Source: Ramlibacter sp.
GTDB lineage: Bacteria; Pseudomonadota; Gammaproteobacteria; Burkholderiales; Burkholderiaceae_C
Assembly (NCBI GenBank): GCA_019635435.1
Contig: JAHBZM010000001.1
Span: 3,844,001-3,908,000 of the forward strand
Direction: 5' to 3'
Length of the DNA: 64,000 nucleotides
Positions 45,013 through 53,786 of this stretch are shown here, piece after piece. The notes below the pieces were generated by a model. The model saw nothing but the letters and a program-made list of their open reading frames with translations. It had not been told where the DNA came from and made no database searches. Both the position numbers and the translations under genes were made by a program. Numbering within the stretch: the first letter of the stretch is position 1; each line of letters opens with the position of its first letter.

Positions 45013-45030
45013 TTTGGATTTCAGGCTATC

Positions 45031-45705
45031 ATGCCGCGCATGGAATCCTCCACCACGAGTTTCATTGTCGAGTCACTGACCCGCGCCATCGTTGACCACC
45101 GCCTGCAGCCGGGCACCAAGCTGGCCGAGCAGAAGCTGGCCGACCACTTTGGCGTCTCGCGCACGCTGGTGCGCCAGGCCCTGTTCCAGCTCGCGCAGAA
45201 CCGGCTGATCCGGCTCGAGCCGGCGCGCGGCGCCTTTGTGGCCGCGCCCTCGGCCGCCGAGGCGCGCCAGGTGTTTGCGGTGCGCCGCATGCTGGAGGCG
45301 GAAATGACGCGCGCCTTTGTGCGCGAGGTCACGCCCGCCAAGATCCGCGCGCTCAAGGAGCATGTGGCCCAGGAAAAGGCCGCGGTGGAAAAGGACGACG
45401 TGCCCGGGCGCACCGAGCTGCTGGGCGACTTCCACGTGCGCATGGCCGAGCTCATGGGCAACGAGGTCTTGGCCCAGATGCTGGGCGAGCTGATCTCGCG
45501 CTGCGCGCTGATCACGCTGATGTACCAGACCGCCAGCGCCGCCGAGCACTCCAACGACGAGCACGCCGAGATCGTCAAGGCCCTGGCCGCGCGCGACGAG
45601 GAGCGCGCCGTGCGCCTGATGGACGAACACCTTCAGCATGTGGAAGCCGCGCTCACATTCGACCGCCAGGTCCCCACCAACGACATCTCGATGGCGCTCG
45701 CCTGA
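45031..45705 (+). CDS. GntR-family (FCD) regulator of purine/allantoin catabolism
   Basis: A 224-aa regulator: winged helix at residues about 10-75 (LAEQKLADHFGVSRTLVRQALFQLAQ) and an all-helical FCD ligand domain with the metal-binding-type residues in RRMLEAEMTRAF, HVRMAELMGN and HAEIVKALAARD. It heads the plus-strand operon with puuE and the UraD-allantoate amidohydrolase gene. A TGTATACA palindrome lies before this gene, before puuD and before the NCS2 permease, so it probably controls all three. ATG at 45040 is an alternative start. Confidence 0.9.
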   Translation: MPRMESSTTSFIVESLTRAIVDHRLQPGTKLAEQKLADHFGVSRTLVRQALFQLAQNRLIRLEPARGAFVAAPSAAEARQVFAVRRMLEAEMTRAFVREVTPAKIRALKEHVAQEKAAVEKDDVPGRTELLGDFHVRMAELMGNEVLAQMLGELISRCALITLMYQTASAAEHSNDEHAEIVKALAARDEERAVRLMDEHLQHVEAALTFDRQVPTNDISMALA

Positions 45706-45715
45706 CATGAAAGCC

Positions 45716-45796
45716 CACCCCCGAAGCGCCTGCGACGCCTCCCCCTCAAGGGGGCGTCACCAGCGGCCCGGCAAAGCCGGTTTCGCGGTGGCCCCC
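45716..45796. repeat. Comamonadaceae-type intergenic repeat with two hairpins
   Basis: Sits between the regulator gene and puuE. It contains CCCCCTCAAGGGGG (45741-45754, five-base stem) and CCGGCAAAGCCGG (45768-45780, five-base stem with AAA loop). Similar sequence is widespread between genes of this bacterial family, as recalled; only one copy is seen in the window. The hairpins could tune expression between regulator and enzyme genes. Confidence 0.6.
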
Positions 45797-45809
45797 ACAG
45801 GAAAACGCC

Positions 45810-46769
45810 ATGCCCTCTTCTCCTGACGCTGTGTACGACTCGACCCTGCCCTACCCCCGTGACCTCGTGGGCTATGGCCGCAACCCGCCCCAGGCGCAGT
45901 GGCCCGGCCAGGCCCGCATTGCCGTGCAGTTCGTGCTCAACTACGAAGAAGGCGGCGAGAACGCCGTGCTGCATGGCGACGCCGGCTCGGAACAGTTCCT
46001 GTCGGAGATGTTCAACCCCGCGAGCTACCCCGACCGCCACCTGAGCATGGAGGGCATCTACGAATACGGCTCGCGTGCCGGCGTCTGGCGCATCCTGCGC
46101 GAGTTTGAAAAGCGCGGCCTGCCGCTCACGGTGTTTGGCGTGGGCATGGCGCTGCAGCGCCACCCCGAGCTCACCCGTGCCTTCGTTGAGCTCGGCCACG
46201 AAATCGCCTGCCACGGCTGGCGCTGGGTCCATTACCAGACCACCGACGAAGCCACCGAGCGCGAGCACATGCGCCTGGGCATGCAGGCCATCGAACAGCT
46301 CACCGGCCAGCGGGCGCTGGGCTGGTACACCGGCCGCGACAGCCCGCGCACCCGCCGGCTGGTCGCGGACTACGGCGGCTTTGAGTACGACAGCGACTAC
46401 TACGGTGACGACCTGCCCTTCTGGATGAAGGTGAAAAAGACCGACGGCGCCGTGGTGCCGCACCTGGTCGTGCCCTACACGCTGGACACCAACGACATGC
46501 GCTTCTCGCTGCCCCAGGGGTTCGCGCAGGCCGAAGACTTTTTCATCTACCTGCGCGACAGCTTTGACGTGCTCTACGCCGAAGGCACCGACACACCCAG
46601 GATGCTGAGCATCGGCATGCACTGCCGCCTGCTCGGCCGGCCGGGCCGCATGGCGGCGCTGCAGCGCTTTCTGGACCACATCGCAAAGCACGACCGCGTC
46701 TGGGTGTGCCGCCGCATCGACATTGCGCGCCACTGGAAGCAGGTCCACCCCTTTCAGGAAACGGCATGA
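45810..46769 (+). CDS. puuE: Allantoinase PuuE (polysaccharide deacetylase fold)
   Basis: Hydrolyses allantoin to allantoate. The 319-aa protein belongs to the metal-independent PuuE class of allantoinases with a polysaccharide-deacetylase fold. Characteristic segments are FVLNYEEGGENAVLHGD, HGWRWVHYQ, GWYTGRDSPRTRRLV and the C-terminal IGMHCRLLGRPGR. Its stop codon overlaps the start of the UraD-allantoate amidohydrolase fusion gene (ATGA), so two consecutive pathway steps are translationally coupled. Confidence 0.95.
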   Translation: MPSSPDAVYDSTLPYPRDLVGYGRNPPQAQWPGQARIAVQFVLNYEEGGENAVLHGDAGSEQFLSEMFNPASYPDRHLSMEGIYEYGSRAGVWRILREFEKRGLPLTVFGVGMALQRHPELTRAFVELGHEIACHGWRWVHYQTTDEATEREHMRLGMQAIEQLTGQRALGWYTGRDSPRTRRLVADYGGFEYDSDYYGDDLPFWMKVKKTDGAVVPHLVVPYTLDTNDMRFSLPQGFAQAEDFFIYLRDSFDVLYAEGTDTPRMLSIGMHCRLLGRPGRMAALQRFLDHIAKHDRVWVCRRIDIARHWKQVHPFQETA

Positions 46770-48547
46770 CCCTCACGCTCACAACCTTCAACACGGCCAC
46801 GGCCGATGACGCCCTGCAGGCGCTGGACGGCCTGTATGAACACTCGCCCTGGATTGCGGAAGCCGCGCTCGCCCACCGCCCCTTCCGGTCGCTGGCGCAG
46901 CTCAAGCATGTCATGGCGCGCATCGTGGCCGATGCCGGCCCCGAGCGCCAACTGGCGCTGATCCGCGTCCACCCCGAGCTGGCCGGCAAGGCCATGGTGG
47001 CCAGGACCCTGACCGCCGAGTCCACCCATGAACAGGGCAAGGCCGGCCTGACCGACTGCACGCCCGACGAGTTTGCGCGCATCCAGCAGCTCAATGCCGA
47101 CTACAACGCCAAGTTCGGCTTCCCGTTCATCCTGGCCGTGCGCGGGCCCCGGGGCACGGGCCTGTCGCGCCAGGCCATCATTGACACCTTTGCGCGGCGC
47201 CTGGCCAACCACCCGGACTTCGAGCAGGCCGAGGCGCTGCGCAACATCCACCGCATTGCCGAGATCCGGCTCAACGACAAGTTTGGCGTGACACCGGCGC
47301 TGGGCCAGCAGGTCTGGGACTGGCAGGAGCAACTGGCGCGGCACAGCGACCCGGGCTTTGCCGAAAAGGGCCAGCTCACCGTGACCTACCTGACCGACGC
47401 GCACCGCGCCTGCGCGGCGCAGATCGCAGCCAACATGCGCGACTGCGGCTTTGACGAGGTGGGCATCGATGCCGTGGGCAATGTGGTGGGCCGCTACAAG
47501 GCCGCGCGGGCGGGCGCCAGGACCCTCATGACCGGCAGCCACTACGACACCGTGCGCAACGGCGGCAAATACGACGGGCGGCTGGGCATCTTCACGCCCA
47601 TGGCCTGCGTCAAGGCGCTGGCGCAGCAGGGCCGGCGCCTGCCGTTTGACTTTGAGGTGATCGGCTTTGCCGAGGAAGAAGGCCAGCGCTACAAGGCCAC
47701 CTTTCTGGGCTCGGGCGCGCTCATCGGCCAGTTCAACCCGGCCTGGCTGGACCAGAAGGATGCTGACGGCATCACCATGCGCGCGGCCATGCAGCACGCG
47801 GGCCTGCCCGCCACCCTGGATGCCATTGCCGCCGTCCAGCGCAAGCCGGCCGACTACATCGGCTTTGTGGAGGTGCACATCGAGCAGGGGCCGGTGCTCA
47901 ACGAAATGGACCTGCCGCTGGGCATCGTGACCTCGATCAACGGCGGAGTGCGCTACCTGTGCGAGGTGGTGGGCATGGCCAGCCACGCCGGCACCACGCC
48001 CATGGACCGGCGGCGTGACGCGGCCGCGGCCGTGGCCGAGCTGTCGCTCTTCATTGAAAAGCGCGCCGCCGCCGACGGCGACTCGGTGGGCACCATCGGC
48101 ATCTGGAACGTGCCGGGCGGCTCCACCAATGTGGTGCCCGGCCGCTGTCAGTTCACGCTGGACCTGCGCGCCCCCACCGACGCGCAGCGCGACGCCCTCA
48201 CGGCCGACGTGCTGGCCGAGCTGGCGGCCCTCTGCGAACGGCGCGGCGTGAGCCACAGTGTGGAAGAAACCATGCGCGCCGCCGCGGCGCCCAGCGCGCC
48301 CGCATGGCAAAAGCGCTGGGAGCGCGCGGTCGAGGCCGTGGGCGTGCCGCTGTTCCGCATGCCCAGCGGCGCGGGCCACGACGCCATGAAGCTGCACGAG
48401 GTGATGCCCCAGGCCATGCTCTTTGTGCGCGGCCAGAACGCCGGCATCAGCCACAACCCGCTGGAGAGCACCACCTGCGACGACATGCAGCTCGCGGTGG
48501 AATCCTTCCAGCATTTGCTTGACCACCTGGCCACGGAACCGAACTGA
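46766..48547 (+). CDS. Fused OHCU decarboxylase and allantoate amidohydrolase
   Basis: A 593-aa bifunctional protein. Residues about 1-165 form a UraD OHCU decarboxylase domain (LIRVHPELAGK, HEQGKAGL, YNAKFGFPFILAVRG), which makes S-allantoin. Residues about 175-593 form a dinuclear-metal M20-type allantoate amidohydrolase (TGSHYDTVRNGGKYDGRLG around residue 255-273, IGFAEEEGQRY, HIEQGPVLNE, MPSGAGHDA and NAGISHNPLE). The two steps are not consecutive, since allantoinase acts between them; its gene puuE overlaps upstream. The start ATG at 46766 is set by the overlap with the puuE stop codon. Confidence 0.95.
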   Translation: MTLTLTTFNTATADDALQALDGLYEHSPWIAEAALAHRPFRSLAQLKHVMARIVADAGPERQLALIRVHPELAGKAMVARTLTAESTHEQGKAGLTDCTPDEFARIQQLNADYNAKFGFPFILAVRGPRGTGLSRQAIIDTFARRLANHPDFEQAEALRNIHRIAEIRLNDKFGVTPALGQQVWDWQEQLARHSDPGFAEKGQLTVTYLTDAHRACAAQIAANMRDCGFDEVGIDAVGNVVGRYKAARAGARTLMTGSHYDTVRNGGKYDGRLGIFTPMACVKALAQQGRRLPFDFEVIGFAEEEGQRYKATFLGSGALIGQFNPAWLDQKDADGITMRAAMQHAGLPATLDAIAAVQRKPADYIGFVEVHIEQGPVLNEMDLPLGIVTSINGGVRYLCEVVGMASHAGTTPMDRRRDAAAAVAELSLFIEKRAAADGDSVGTIGIWNVPGGSTNVVPGRCQFTLDLRAPTDAQRDALTADVLAELAALCERRGVSHSVEETMRAAAAPSAPAWQKRWERAVEAVGVPLFRMPSGAGHDAMKLHEVMPQAMLFVRGQNAGISHNPLESTTCDDMQLAVESFQHLLDHLATEPN

Positions 48548-48554
48548 CCCCTCC

Positions 48555-49778
48555 ATGAACCACGACGAACAACTCGACGCCTGGGTCGACGCCCACTTTG
48601 ACGAAGAGGTGCGCTTCCTGCAGGAACTGGTGCGCGTGCCCACCGACACGCCGCCGGGCAACAACGCGCCCCATGCCGAACGCACGGCCGAACTGCTCAT
48701 GCCCTTTGGCTTTGAAGCCGAGAAGCACCCGGTTCCCGAAGCCGACGTCAAGGCCTATGGCCTCGCGTCCATCACCAACCTGATCGTGCGCCGCCGCTAT
48801 GGCGACGGCCCGACCATCGCGCTCAATGCCCATGGCGATGTGGTGCCGCCCGGCGAGGGCTGGACCCACGACCCCTACGGCGCCGAGATCGTGGACGGCA
48901 AGATGTATGGCCGCGCCACCGCGGTGAGCAAGTGCGACTTTGCAACCTTCACCTTCGCGGTGCGCGCGCTGGAGTCGCTGCGGCTGCCCCTGAAGGGCGG
49001 CGTGGAACTGCACTTCACCTACGACGAGGAGTTCGGCGGCGAGATGGGTCCGGGCTGGCTGCTCAGGAACGGGCTGACCCGGCCCGACCTGATGATTGCC
49101 GCGGGCTTCAGCTACGAGGTGGTCACCGCCCACAACGGCTGCCTGCAGATGGAAGTCACCGTGCACGGCAAGATGGCCCATGCGGCCGTGCCCGACACCG
49201 GCGTGGACGCGCTGCAGGGCGCGGTGCAGATCCTCAACGCGCTGTATGCGCAGAACGCGCTGTACAGGAAGGTGAGCTCGAAGGTCGAGGGCATCAACCA
49301 CCCGTACCTCAACGTGGGCCGCATCGAGGGCGGCACCAACACCAACGTGGTGCCGGGCACGGTCAGCTTCAAGCTCGACCGCCGCATGATCCCTGAAGAG
49401 AACCCGGCCGAGGCGGAGGCCACCATTCGCCAGGTCATTGCCGAGGCCACCACGCGCTGCCCCGGCATCAGCGTGGACATCCGGCGCCTGCTGCTGGCCA
49501 ACGCCATGAAGCCGCTGCCCGGCAACCAGCCGCTGGTGGCGGCCATCCAGAAGCATGGCCAGCAGGTGTTTGGCGAACCCATTCCCGCGATGGGCACCCC
49601 GCTGTACACCGATGTGCGGCTGTACGCCGAGGCCGGCATTCCGGGTGTGATCTACGGTGCCGGCCCCCGCACGGTGCTGGAAAGCCACGCCAAGCGCGCC
49701 GACGAGCGGCTGGACCTGCAGGACCTGCGCCGTGCCACCAAGGTCATTGCACGGACGCTGGCACAGCTGCTGACGTGA
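48555..49778 (+). CDS. M20-family metallohydrolase, possible ureido-compound hydrolase
   Basis: A 407-aa M20 peptidase-family enzyme resembling ArgE/DapE. Zinc-ligand segments are LNAHGDVVPPGEGW, DEEFGGEMGPGW and the C-terminal SHAKRADERLDL. It lies seven bases after the fused UraD-allantoate amidohydrolase gene on the same strand, so it is probably part of the allantoin operon. Its substrate is unknown; because allantoate breakdown leaves ureidoglycine/ureidoglycolate and no ureidoglycolate lyase gene is visible, this enzyme is a candidate for that gap. This is inference from context, not from specific motifs. Confidence 0.8.
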   Translation: MNHDEQLDAWVDAHFDEEVRFLQELVRVPTDTPPGNNAPHAERTAELLMPFGFEAEKHPVPEADVKAYGLASITNLIVRRRYGDGPTIALNAHGDVVPPGEGWTHDPYGAEIVDGKMYGRATAVSKCDFATFTFAVRALESLRLPLKGGVELHFTYDEEFGGEMGPGWLLRNGLTRPDLMIAAGFSYEVVTAHNGCLQMEVTVHGKMAHAAVPDTGVDALQGAVQILNALYAQNALYRKVSSKVEGINHPYLNVGRIEGGTNTNVVPGTVSFKLDRRMIPEENPAEAEATIRQVIAEATTRCPGISVDIRRLLLANAMKPLPGNQPLVAAIQKHGQQVFGEPIPAMGTPLYTDVRLYAEAGIPGVIYGAGPRTVLESHAKRADERLDLQDLRRATKVIARTLAQLLT

Positions 49779-52131
49779 TGCGCCACCAGTCGGGCAGCAG
49801 CGCGCGGTAACGCCGCTCCAGGTAGCGCTCGTCCAGCAGCAGCACAGTGCCGGTGTCGGTCTCGGTGCGGATCACGCGGCCCGCCGCCTGCACCACCTTC
49901 TGCATGCCGGGGAACACATAGGTGTATTCATGGCCGCGGCCAAAGCGGGCCTGCATGCGCTCGCTGATGGTGCGGTTGACCTCGTCAAACTGGGGCAACC
50001 CCAGCGTGGCAATGAAGGCGCCCACCAGGCGCCGGCCCGGCAGATCAACGCCCTCGCCAAACACCCCACCCAGCACGGCAAAGCCAATGCCCTGGCCCTG
50101 GGCTTCAAAGCGCTCCAGCCAGCGCGCTCGGCTGGCCTCGTCCATCTGCCGCGCCTGCGACCACACGGGCAGTTCGGGCCAGCGCGCCTGCAGTGCGCGC
50201 TGCGCCATCTCCATGTAGTCAAAGCTGCTGAAGAACGCGATGTAGTTGCCGGGTTCACGCTTGTAGTGCACGCCCACGGCCTGCACCAGCGCGTCCAGCG
50301 AACCGGCCCGGTCGTCACGCCGTGTCGACACCGGGACCACGCGCACGCTCAGTTGCTCGGGCCGGAACGGCGACGGAATGTCCAGCCGCTGCGTGCTGTC
50401 CGGCAGGCCCAGCAGGTCCATGTAGTAGTCGCTCGGGTTGAGCGTGGCCGAGAACAGGATCATGGCGTCGGCCGCCTTGAGGCGCTGCGCCAGAAAGGGC
50501 GCCGGCACGATGTTGCGCAGGGTCAGCGTGCCGGGGCAGTCCGCACCATCATCCAGGCCTTGCGCGCCTGGCAGTTGCAGTTGCGCCAGGGCCGCCGGCA
50601 CGGCCTGGCCGGCTGGCGGCTGCAGGCTGCTCAGCTCGCACAGTGAATGCTCGCCCGCGTCCGCCGCCAGCGCCGCAAAGGACAGCGTGCGGAAGTAAAA
50701 CGGCAGCAACGCGCCATGCGTTTCGGTCGGGTGGTCATTGAGGTACTCACCGATGGTGCTGTTGAGTTTCTGCAGCGCCCGCGTCCAGTGGTCGGGCAGT
50801 TCGTCCAGCACCTGCCATGTTTTGCCCGGCTCGGCGCGCTGCCGGGCATCGAGCAAAAGCTGCCACTGGTTGATCCACTCGTCCAGCCGGGCACGGATCA
50901 GCGCCGGCACCTGCGGGCGCACCGCCACCGCCTCGGCCTGGCTGAGTTCCGCGCTGTACATGGCGCAGGCGCGGCTGTAGAGGTTGTGCGCTTCGTCCAC
51001 CAGCACACTGACGCGCCAGCCCGACTCCACCGTCAGCGCATAGAGCATGGCCGAGCGGTCAAAGTAGTAGTTGTAGTCGCCCACCACCACATCGCTCCAG
51101 CGCACCATGTCGTGGCCCAGGTAATAAGGGCAGACCTGATGGTCCAGTGCCACGCGCCGCAGCGCCGACTGGTCCAGCCAGCGGGCCTGCGCGGCGGCCT
51201 CGCGCGCGGCGGGCAGGCGATCGTAAAAACCCCGGGCCAGCGGGCAGGACTGGCCGTGGCAGGCCTTGTCCTTGTGCTCGCAGGCCTTGTCCCTGGCCAC
51301 CAGCTCCAGCACGCGCAGGGGGAAGCGGCTGCCCGTGGCCATCACGCGGCCCAGGGATTCGAGCGCGACCTGCCGGCCCGGGGTCTTGGCCGTGAGGAAG
51401 AACAGCTTGTCGGTGCCACGCACCGGCATGGCCCGCAGGGCCGGGAACAGCGTGCCCAGCGTCTTGCCAATGCCCGTGGGCGCCTGCACCAGCAAGGGCC
51501 GGGACTGAACGCAGGCGCGGTAGACACCGGCCGCCATATCGCGCTGGCCGGGCCGGAAGGGCTTTTGCGGGAATTCCAGCGCCTGCAACGCGGCGTCGCG
51601 CCCGGCGCGGTGCTGCAGGTCCTTCTGCGCCCAGACCAGATAGCGGCTGCAGATGGATTCGAAGAACTGCTGCAGTTCAGGCGCGTCGAGTTCCTCGCTG
51701 AGCGGGTGCTCGGTCTGGGTGACCACGTCAAAGTACACCAAGGTCAGGGTGATGGACGACAGGCCGCGCGCCTGGCACATCAGCCAGCCATAGACCTTGA
51801 GCTGGGCCCAGTGCAGGGCCCGGTGGTTCCAGGCAATGGCGTCCACCCGGCCGCGAAAGGTCTTGACCTCCTCGAGTTCATTGCGCAGCGCGTCGTAGCC
51901 ATCGGCGCGGCCCCGCACATGCAGCCACTGGTAGTCGCCCGACAGGCTCACTTCCGTCTCATAGGCAGGCCCGCGCCGCTGGGCCACCAGGGCATGCCCC
52001 TCCTGGCCCTGCAGCGCCGTGGGGGCCGGCGTGAACCGCAGGTCCAGATCCCCCTGGCGGGCCACCAGCTCGCACAGCGCGCGCACGGCCACGGTGCAGG
52101 CGGGGGCAGGAAGATCGTCAACCGGGTTCAT
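49744..52131 (-). CDS. Iron-sulfur XPD/DinG-like helicase with PD-(D/E)XK-like N-terminus
   Basis: A 795-aa superfamily 2 DNA helicase. The N-terminal 170 residues resemble a PD-(D/E)XK nuclease fold (Asp77 ... Glu88-x-Lys90, GRADGYD...EEVK). The helicase part follows: Walker A QAPTGIGKT (216-224), four cysteines suited to a [4Fe-4S] cluster (284, 291, 296, 334), DEAH at 379-382, and C-terminal motifs including VQAAGRVIRTETD. XPD-family enzymes unwind 5'-3' DNA during repair. It overlaps the M20 gene tail to tail by 35 bases. A combined nuclease-helicase function is plausible but not shown. Confidence 0.88.
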   Translation of the reverse strand: MNPVDDLPAPACTVAVRALCELVARQGDLDLRFTPAPTALQGQEGHALVAQRRGPAYETEVSLSGDYQWLHVRGRADGYDALRNELEEVKTFRGRVDAIAWNHRALHWAQLKVYGWLMCQARGLSSITLTLVYFDVVTQTEHPLSEELDAPELQQFFESICSRYLVWAQKDLQHRAGRDAALQALEFPQKPFRPGQRDMAAGVYRACVQSRPLLVQAPTGIGKTLGTLFPALRAMPVRGTDKLFFLTAKTPGRQVALESLGRVMATGSRFPLRVLELVARDKACEHKDKACHGQSCPLARGFYDRLPAAREAAAQARWLDQSALRRVALDHQVCPYYLGHDMVRWSDVVVGDYNYYFDRSAMLYALTVESGWRVSVLVDEAHNLYSRACAMYSAELSQAEAVAVRPQVPALIRARLDEWINQWQLLLDARQRAEPGKTWQVLDELPDHWTRALQKLNSTIGEYLNDHPTETHGALLPFYFRTLSFAALAADAGEHSLCELSSLQPPAGQAVPAALAQLQLPGAQGLDDGADCPGTLTLRNIVPAPFLAQRLKAADAMILFSATLNPSDYYMDLLGLPDSTQRLDIPSPFRPEQLSVRVVPVSTRRDDRAGSLDALVQAVGVHYKREPGNYIAFFSSFDYMEMAQRALQARWPELPVWSQARQMDEASRARWLERFEAQGQGIGFAVLGGVFGEGVDLPGRRLVGAFIATLGLPQFDEVNRTISERMQARFGRGHEYTYVFPGMQKVVQAAGRVIRTETDTGTVLLLDERYLERRYRALLPDWWRITSAAVPASVQ

Positions 52132-52246
52132 GGCGCGCCATGGTACGCCCGCCGCACGGCCATTACCTGTACACCGGTCAAAACTGAGCCACCCGCGCGG
52201 GCACCGCGGGATCAGGGTCGCGGTCTATTCACCCGGGCCGCCGATG

Positions 52247-52254
52247 TGTATACA
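52247..52254. promoter_or_regulatory. GntR-type operator upstream of the NCS2 permease
   Basis: TGTATACA core in ATGTGTATACAGTTTGG, 39 bases before the permease start codon. It matches the palindromes at 43108 and 44999 except for two outer positions. The shared TTTG flank supports recognition by the same regulator. Confidence 0.65.
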
Positions 52255-52292
52255 GTTTGGTAAACATCAACGTCCACAAAACTGGAGTGTCC

Positions 52293-53774
52293 ATGATTTC
52301 TTCTGTCCACCCTGTCGACGAGCGGCTGCCCGCGGGCCGGCTCACGGCCCTGGGCCTGCAACATGTGCTGGTGATGTACGCCGGCGCCGTGGCGGTGCCG
52401 CTGATCGTGGGGCGCGCGCTCAAGCTCAGCCCCGAGCAGGTGGCCATGCTGATCTCGGCCGACCTGTTCTGCTGTGGCCTGGTCACGCTGATCCAGTCGC
52501 TGGGTGCCACGCAGTGGTTCGGCATCAAGCTGCCGGTGATGATGGGCGTGACCTTTGCCTCGGTCGCCCCCATGGTGGCCATGGCCAACAGCCACCCGGG
52601 CGTGGAGGGCGCAGGGCTGATTTTCGGCGCCATCATCGGCGCGGGCATCATCTCGATCCTCATCGCGCCGCTGGTCAGCCGCATGCTGCGCTTCTTTCCC
52701 CCCGTGGTCACGGGCACCATCATTGCCGTGATCGGGATCAGCCTGATGCGCATCGGCATCAACTGGATTTTTGGCAACCCCTTCGGCTCCACGGCCCCCA
52801 GCGTGGTCAGCCCCGAGCATGCGCAGTGGCTGGCCAGCGTGGACAGCCTGGCCGCCAGTGGCGCCGTGCCCGCGGTGCCCAAGGGCCTGGCCCTGGTGGG
52901 CACGGTGCCCAACCCCCGCTACGCCCCCCTGGCGCACGTGGGCATCGCGGCCGTGGTGCTGGCGTCCATCCTGCTCATCGCCAAGTACGCCAGGGGCTTC
53001 CTTGCCAACATCTCGGTGCTGCTGGGCATCGTCATGGGTGGCGTGATCGCGGCCGCGGCCGGGCTCATGAGCTTCGACAAGGTGGCCAGGGCCGGCTGGT
53101 TCGATGTGGTGCTGCCGTTCGAGATCGCCACGCCGGTGTTCGACCCCATCCTGATCCTGACCATGACCCTCGTGATGATCGTGGTGATGATCGAGTCCAC
53201 CGGCATGTTCCTCGCGCTGGGCGAGATGACCGGGCGCAAGGTGGCGCAGCCCGACCTCGCGCGCGGCCTGCGCACCGACGGCCTGGGCACGCTGATTGGT
53301 GGCATCTTCAACACCTTCCCGTACACCAGCTTCTCGCAGAACGTGGGCCTGGTGGGGGTCACGGGCGTCAAGAGCCGCTTTGTCTGCGTGGCGGGCGGCG
53401 TGATCCTCATGGTGCTGGGCCTGCTGCCCAAGATGGCCGCCCTGGTGGAGTCGCTGCCCACCTTTGTGCTGGGCGGCGCCGGCATCGTGATGTTTGGCAT
53501 GGTGGCGGCCACGGGCATCCGCATCCTGGCCAATGTGGACTTCAAGTCCAACCGCAACAACCTGTTCATCGTGGCCATTTCGATTGGCGTGGGCATGGTT
53601 CCGCTGGTGGCGCCCAACTTCAAGCAATGGCTGCCGCACGGCCTGCATCCGCTGATCGAGTCGGGCATCCTGCTCGCGTCGCTCAGCGCCGTGCTGCTCA
53701 ACCTGTATTTCAACGGCGCGCATGGCGACAGCGCCGCCGCTGTCGCCGCCGCCCGGGAGGCGGACGCCCACTGA
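52293..53774 (+). CDS. NCS2-family nucleobase (xanthine/uracil-type) permease
   Basis: A 493-aa integral membrane symporter with about 12-14 hydrophobic segments. The NCS2 signature is present: GLQHVLVMYAGAVAVPLIVG, SGxT-like motif around FASVAPMVA, and the ligand-binding ESTGMFLALGEMTGRK helix with NVGLVGVTGVKSR. In a purine island it most likely imports xanthine, urate or another purine base with protons. The start at 52293 (TGGAGTGTCC upstream) was chosen; an earlier in-frame start would lie inside the operator. Confidence 0.9.
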   Translation: MISSVHPVDERLPAGRLTALGLQHVLVMYAGAVAVPLIVGRALKLSPEQVAMLISADLFCCGLVTLIQSLGATQWFGIKLPVMMGVTFASVAPMVAMANSHPGVEGAGLIFGAIIGAGIISILIAPLVSRMLRFFPPVVTGTIIAVIGISLMRIGINWIFGNPFGSTAPSVVSPEHAQWLASVDSLAASGAVPAVPKGLALVGTVPNPRYAPLAHVGIAAVVLASILLIAKYARGFLANISVLLGIVMGGVIAAAAGLMSFDKVARAGWFDVVLPFEIATPVFDPILILTMTLVMIVVMIESTGMFLALGEMTGRKVAQPDLARGLRTDGLGTLIGGIFNTFPYTSFSQNVGLVGVTGVKSRFVCVAGGVILMVLGLLPKMAALVESLPTFVLGGAGIVMFGMVAATGIRILANVDFKSNRNNLFIVAISIGVGMVPLVAPNFKQWLPHGLHPLIESGILLASLSAVLLNLYFNGAHGDSAAAVAAAREADAH

Positions 53775-53786
53775 TGTGGCCACGCT

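Larger units (their letters stand above)
44337..45030. repeat. 694-base gene-free region made of mosaic inverted repeats
   Basis: No gene is evident here. Three nested or interleaved inverted repeats account for much of it: a perfect 25-base pair of arms (44398-44422 and 44608-44632); an imperfect element of about 85 bases present in opposite orientations near 44480-44570 and 44755-44845, sharing GAACTCGCT, GCTCAAACA and GAGTCAGATGACGAAGCG; and a near-perfect pair (44678-44702 and 44887-44914) differing by three inserted bases. The open frames running through it are long only because G+C is high. It separates the divergent uraH and GntR promoters. Confidence 0.8.

Noticed and set aside
44158..45030. 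Upstream extension of the GntR gene frame through the repeat region
   Set aside because: The frame is open by base composition only; family homology starts at the ATG at 45031 or 45040, after the operator.
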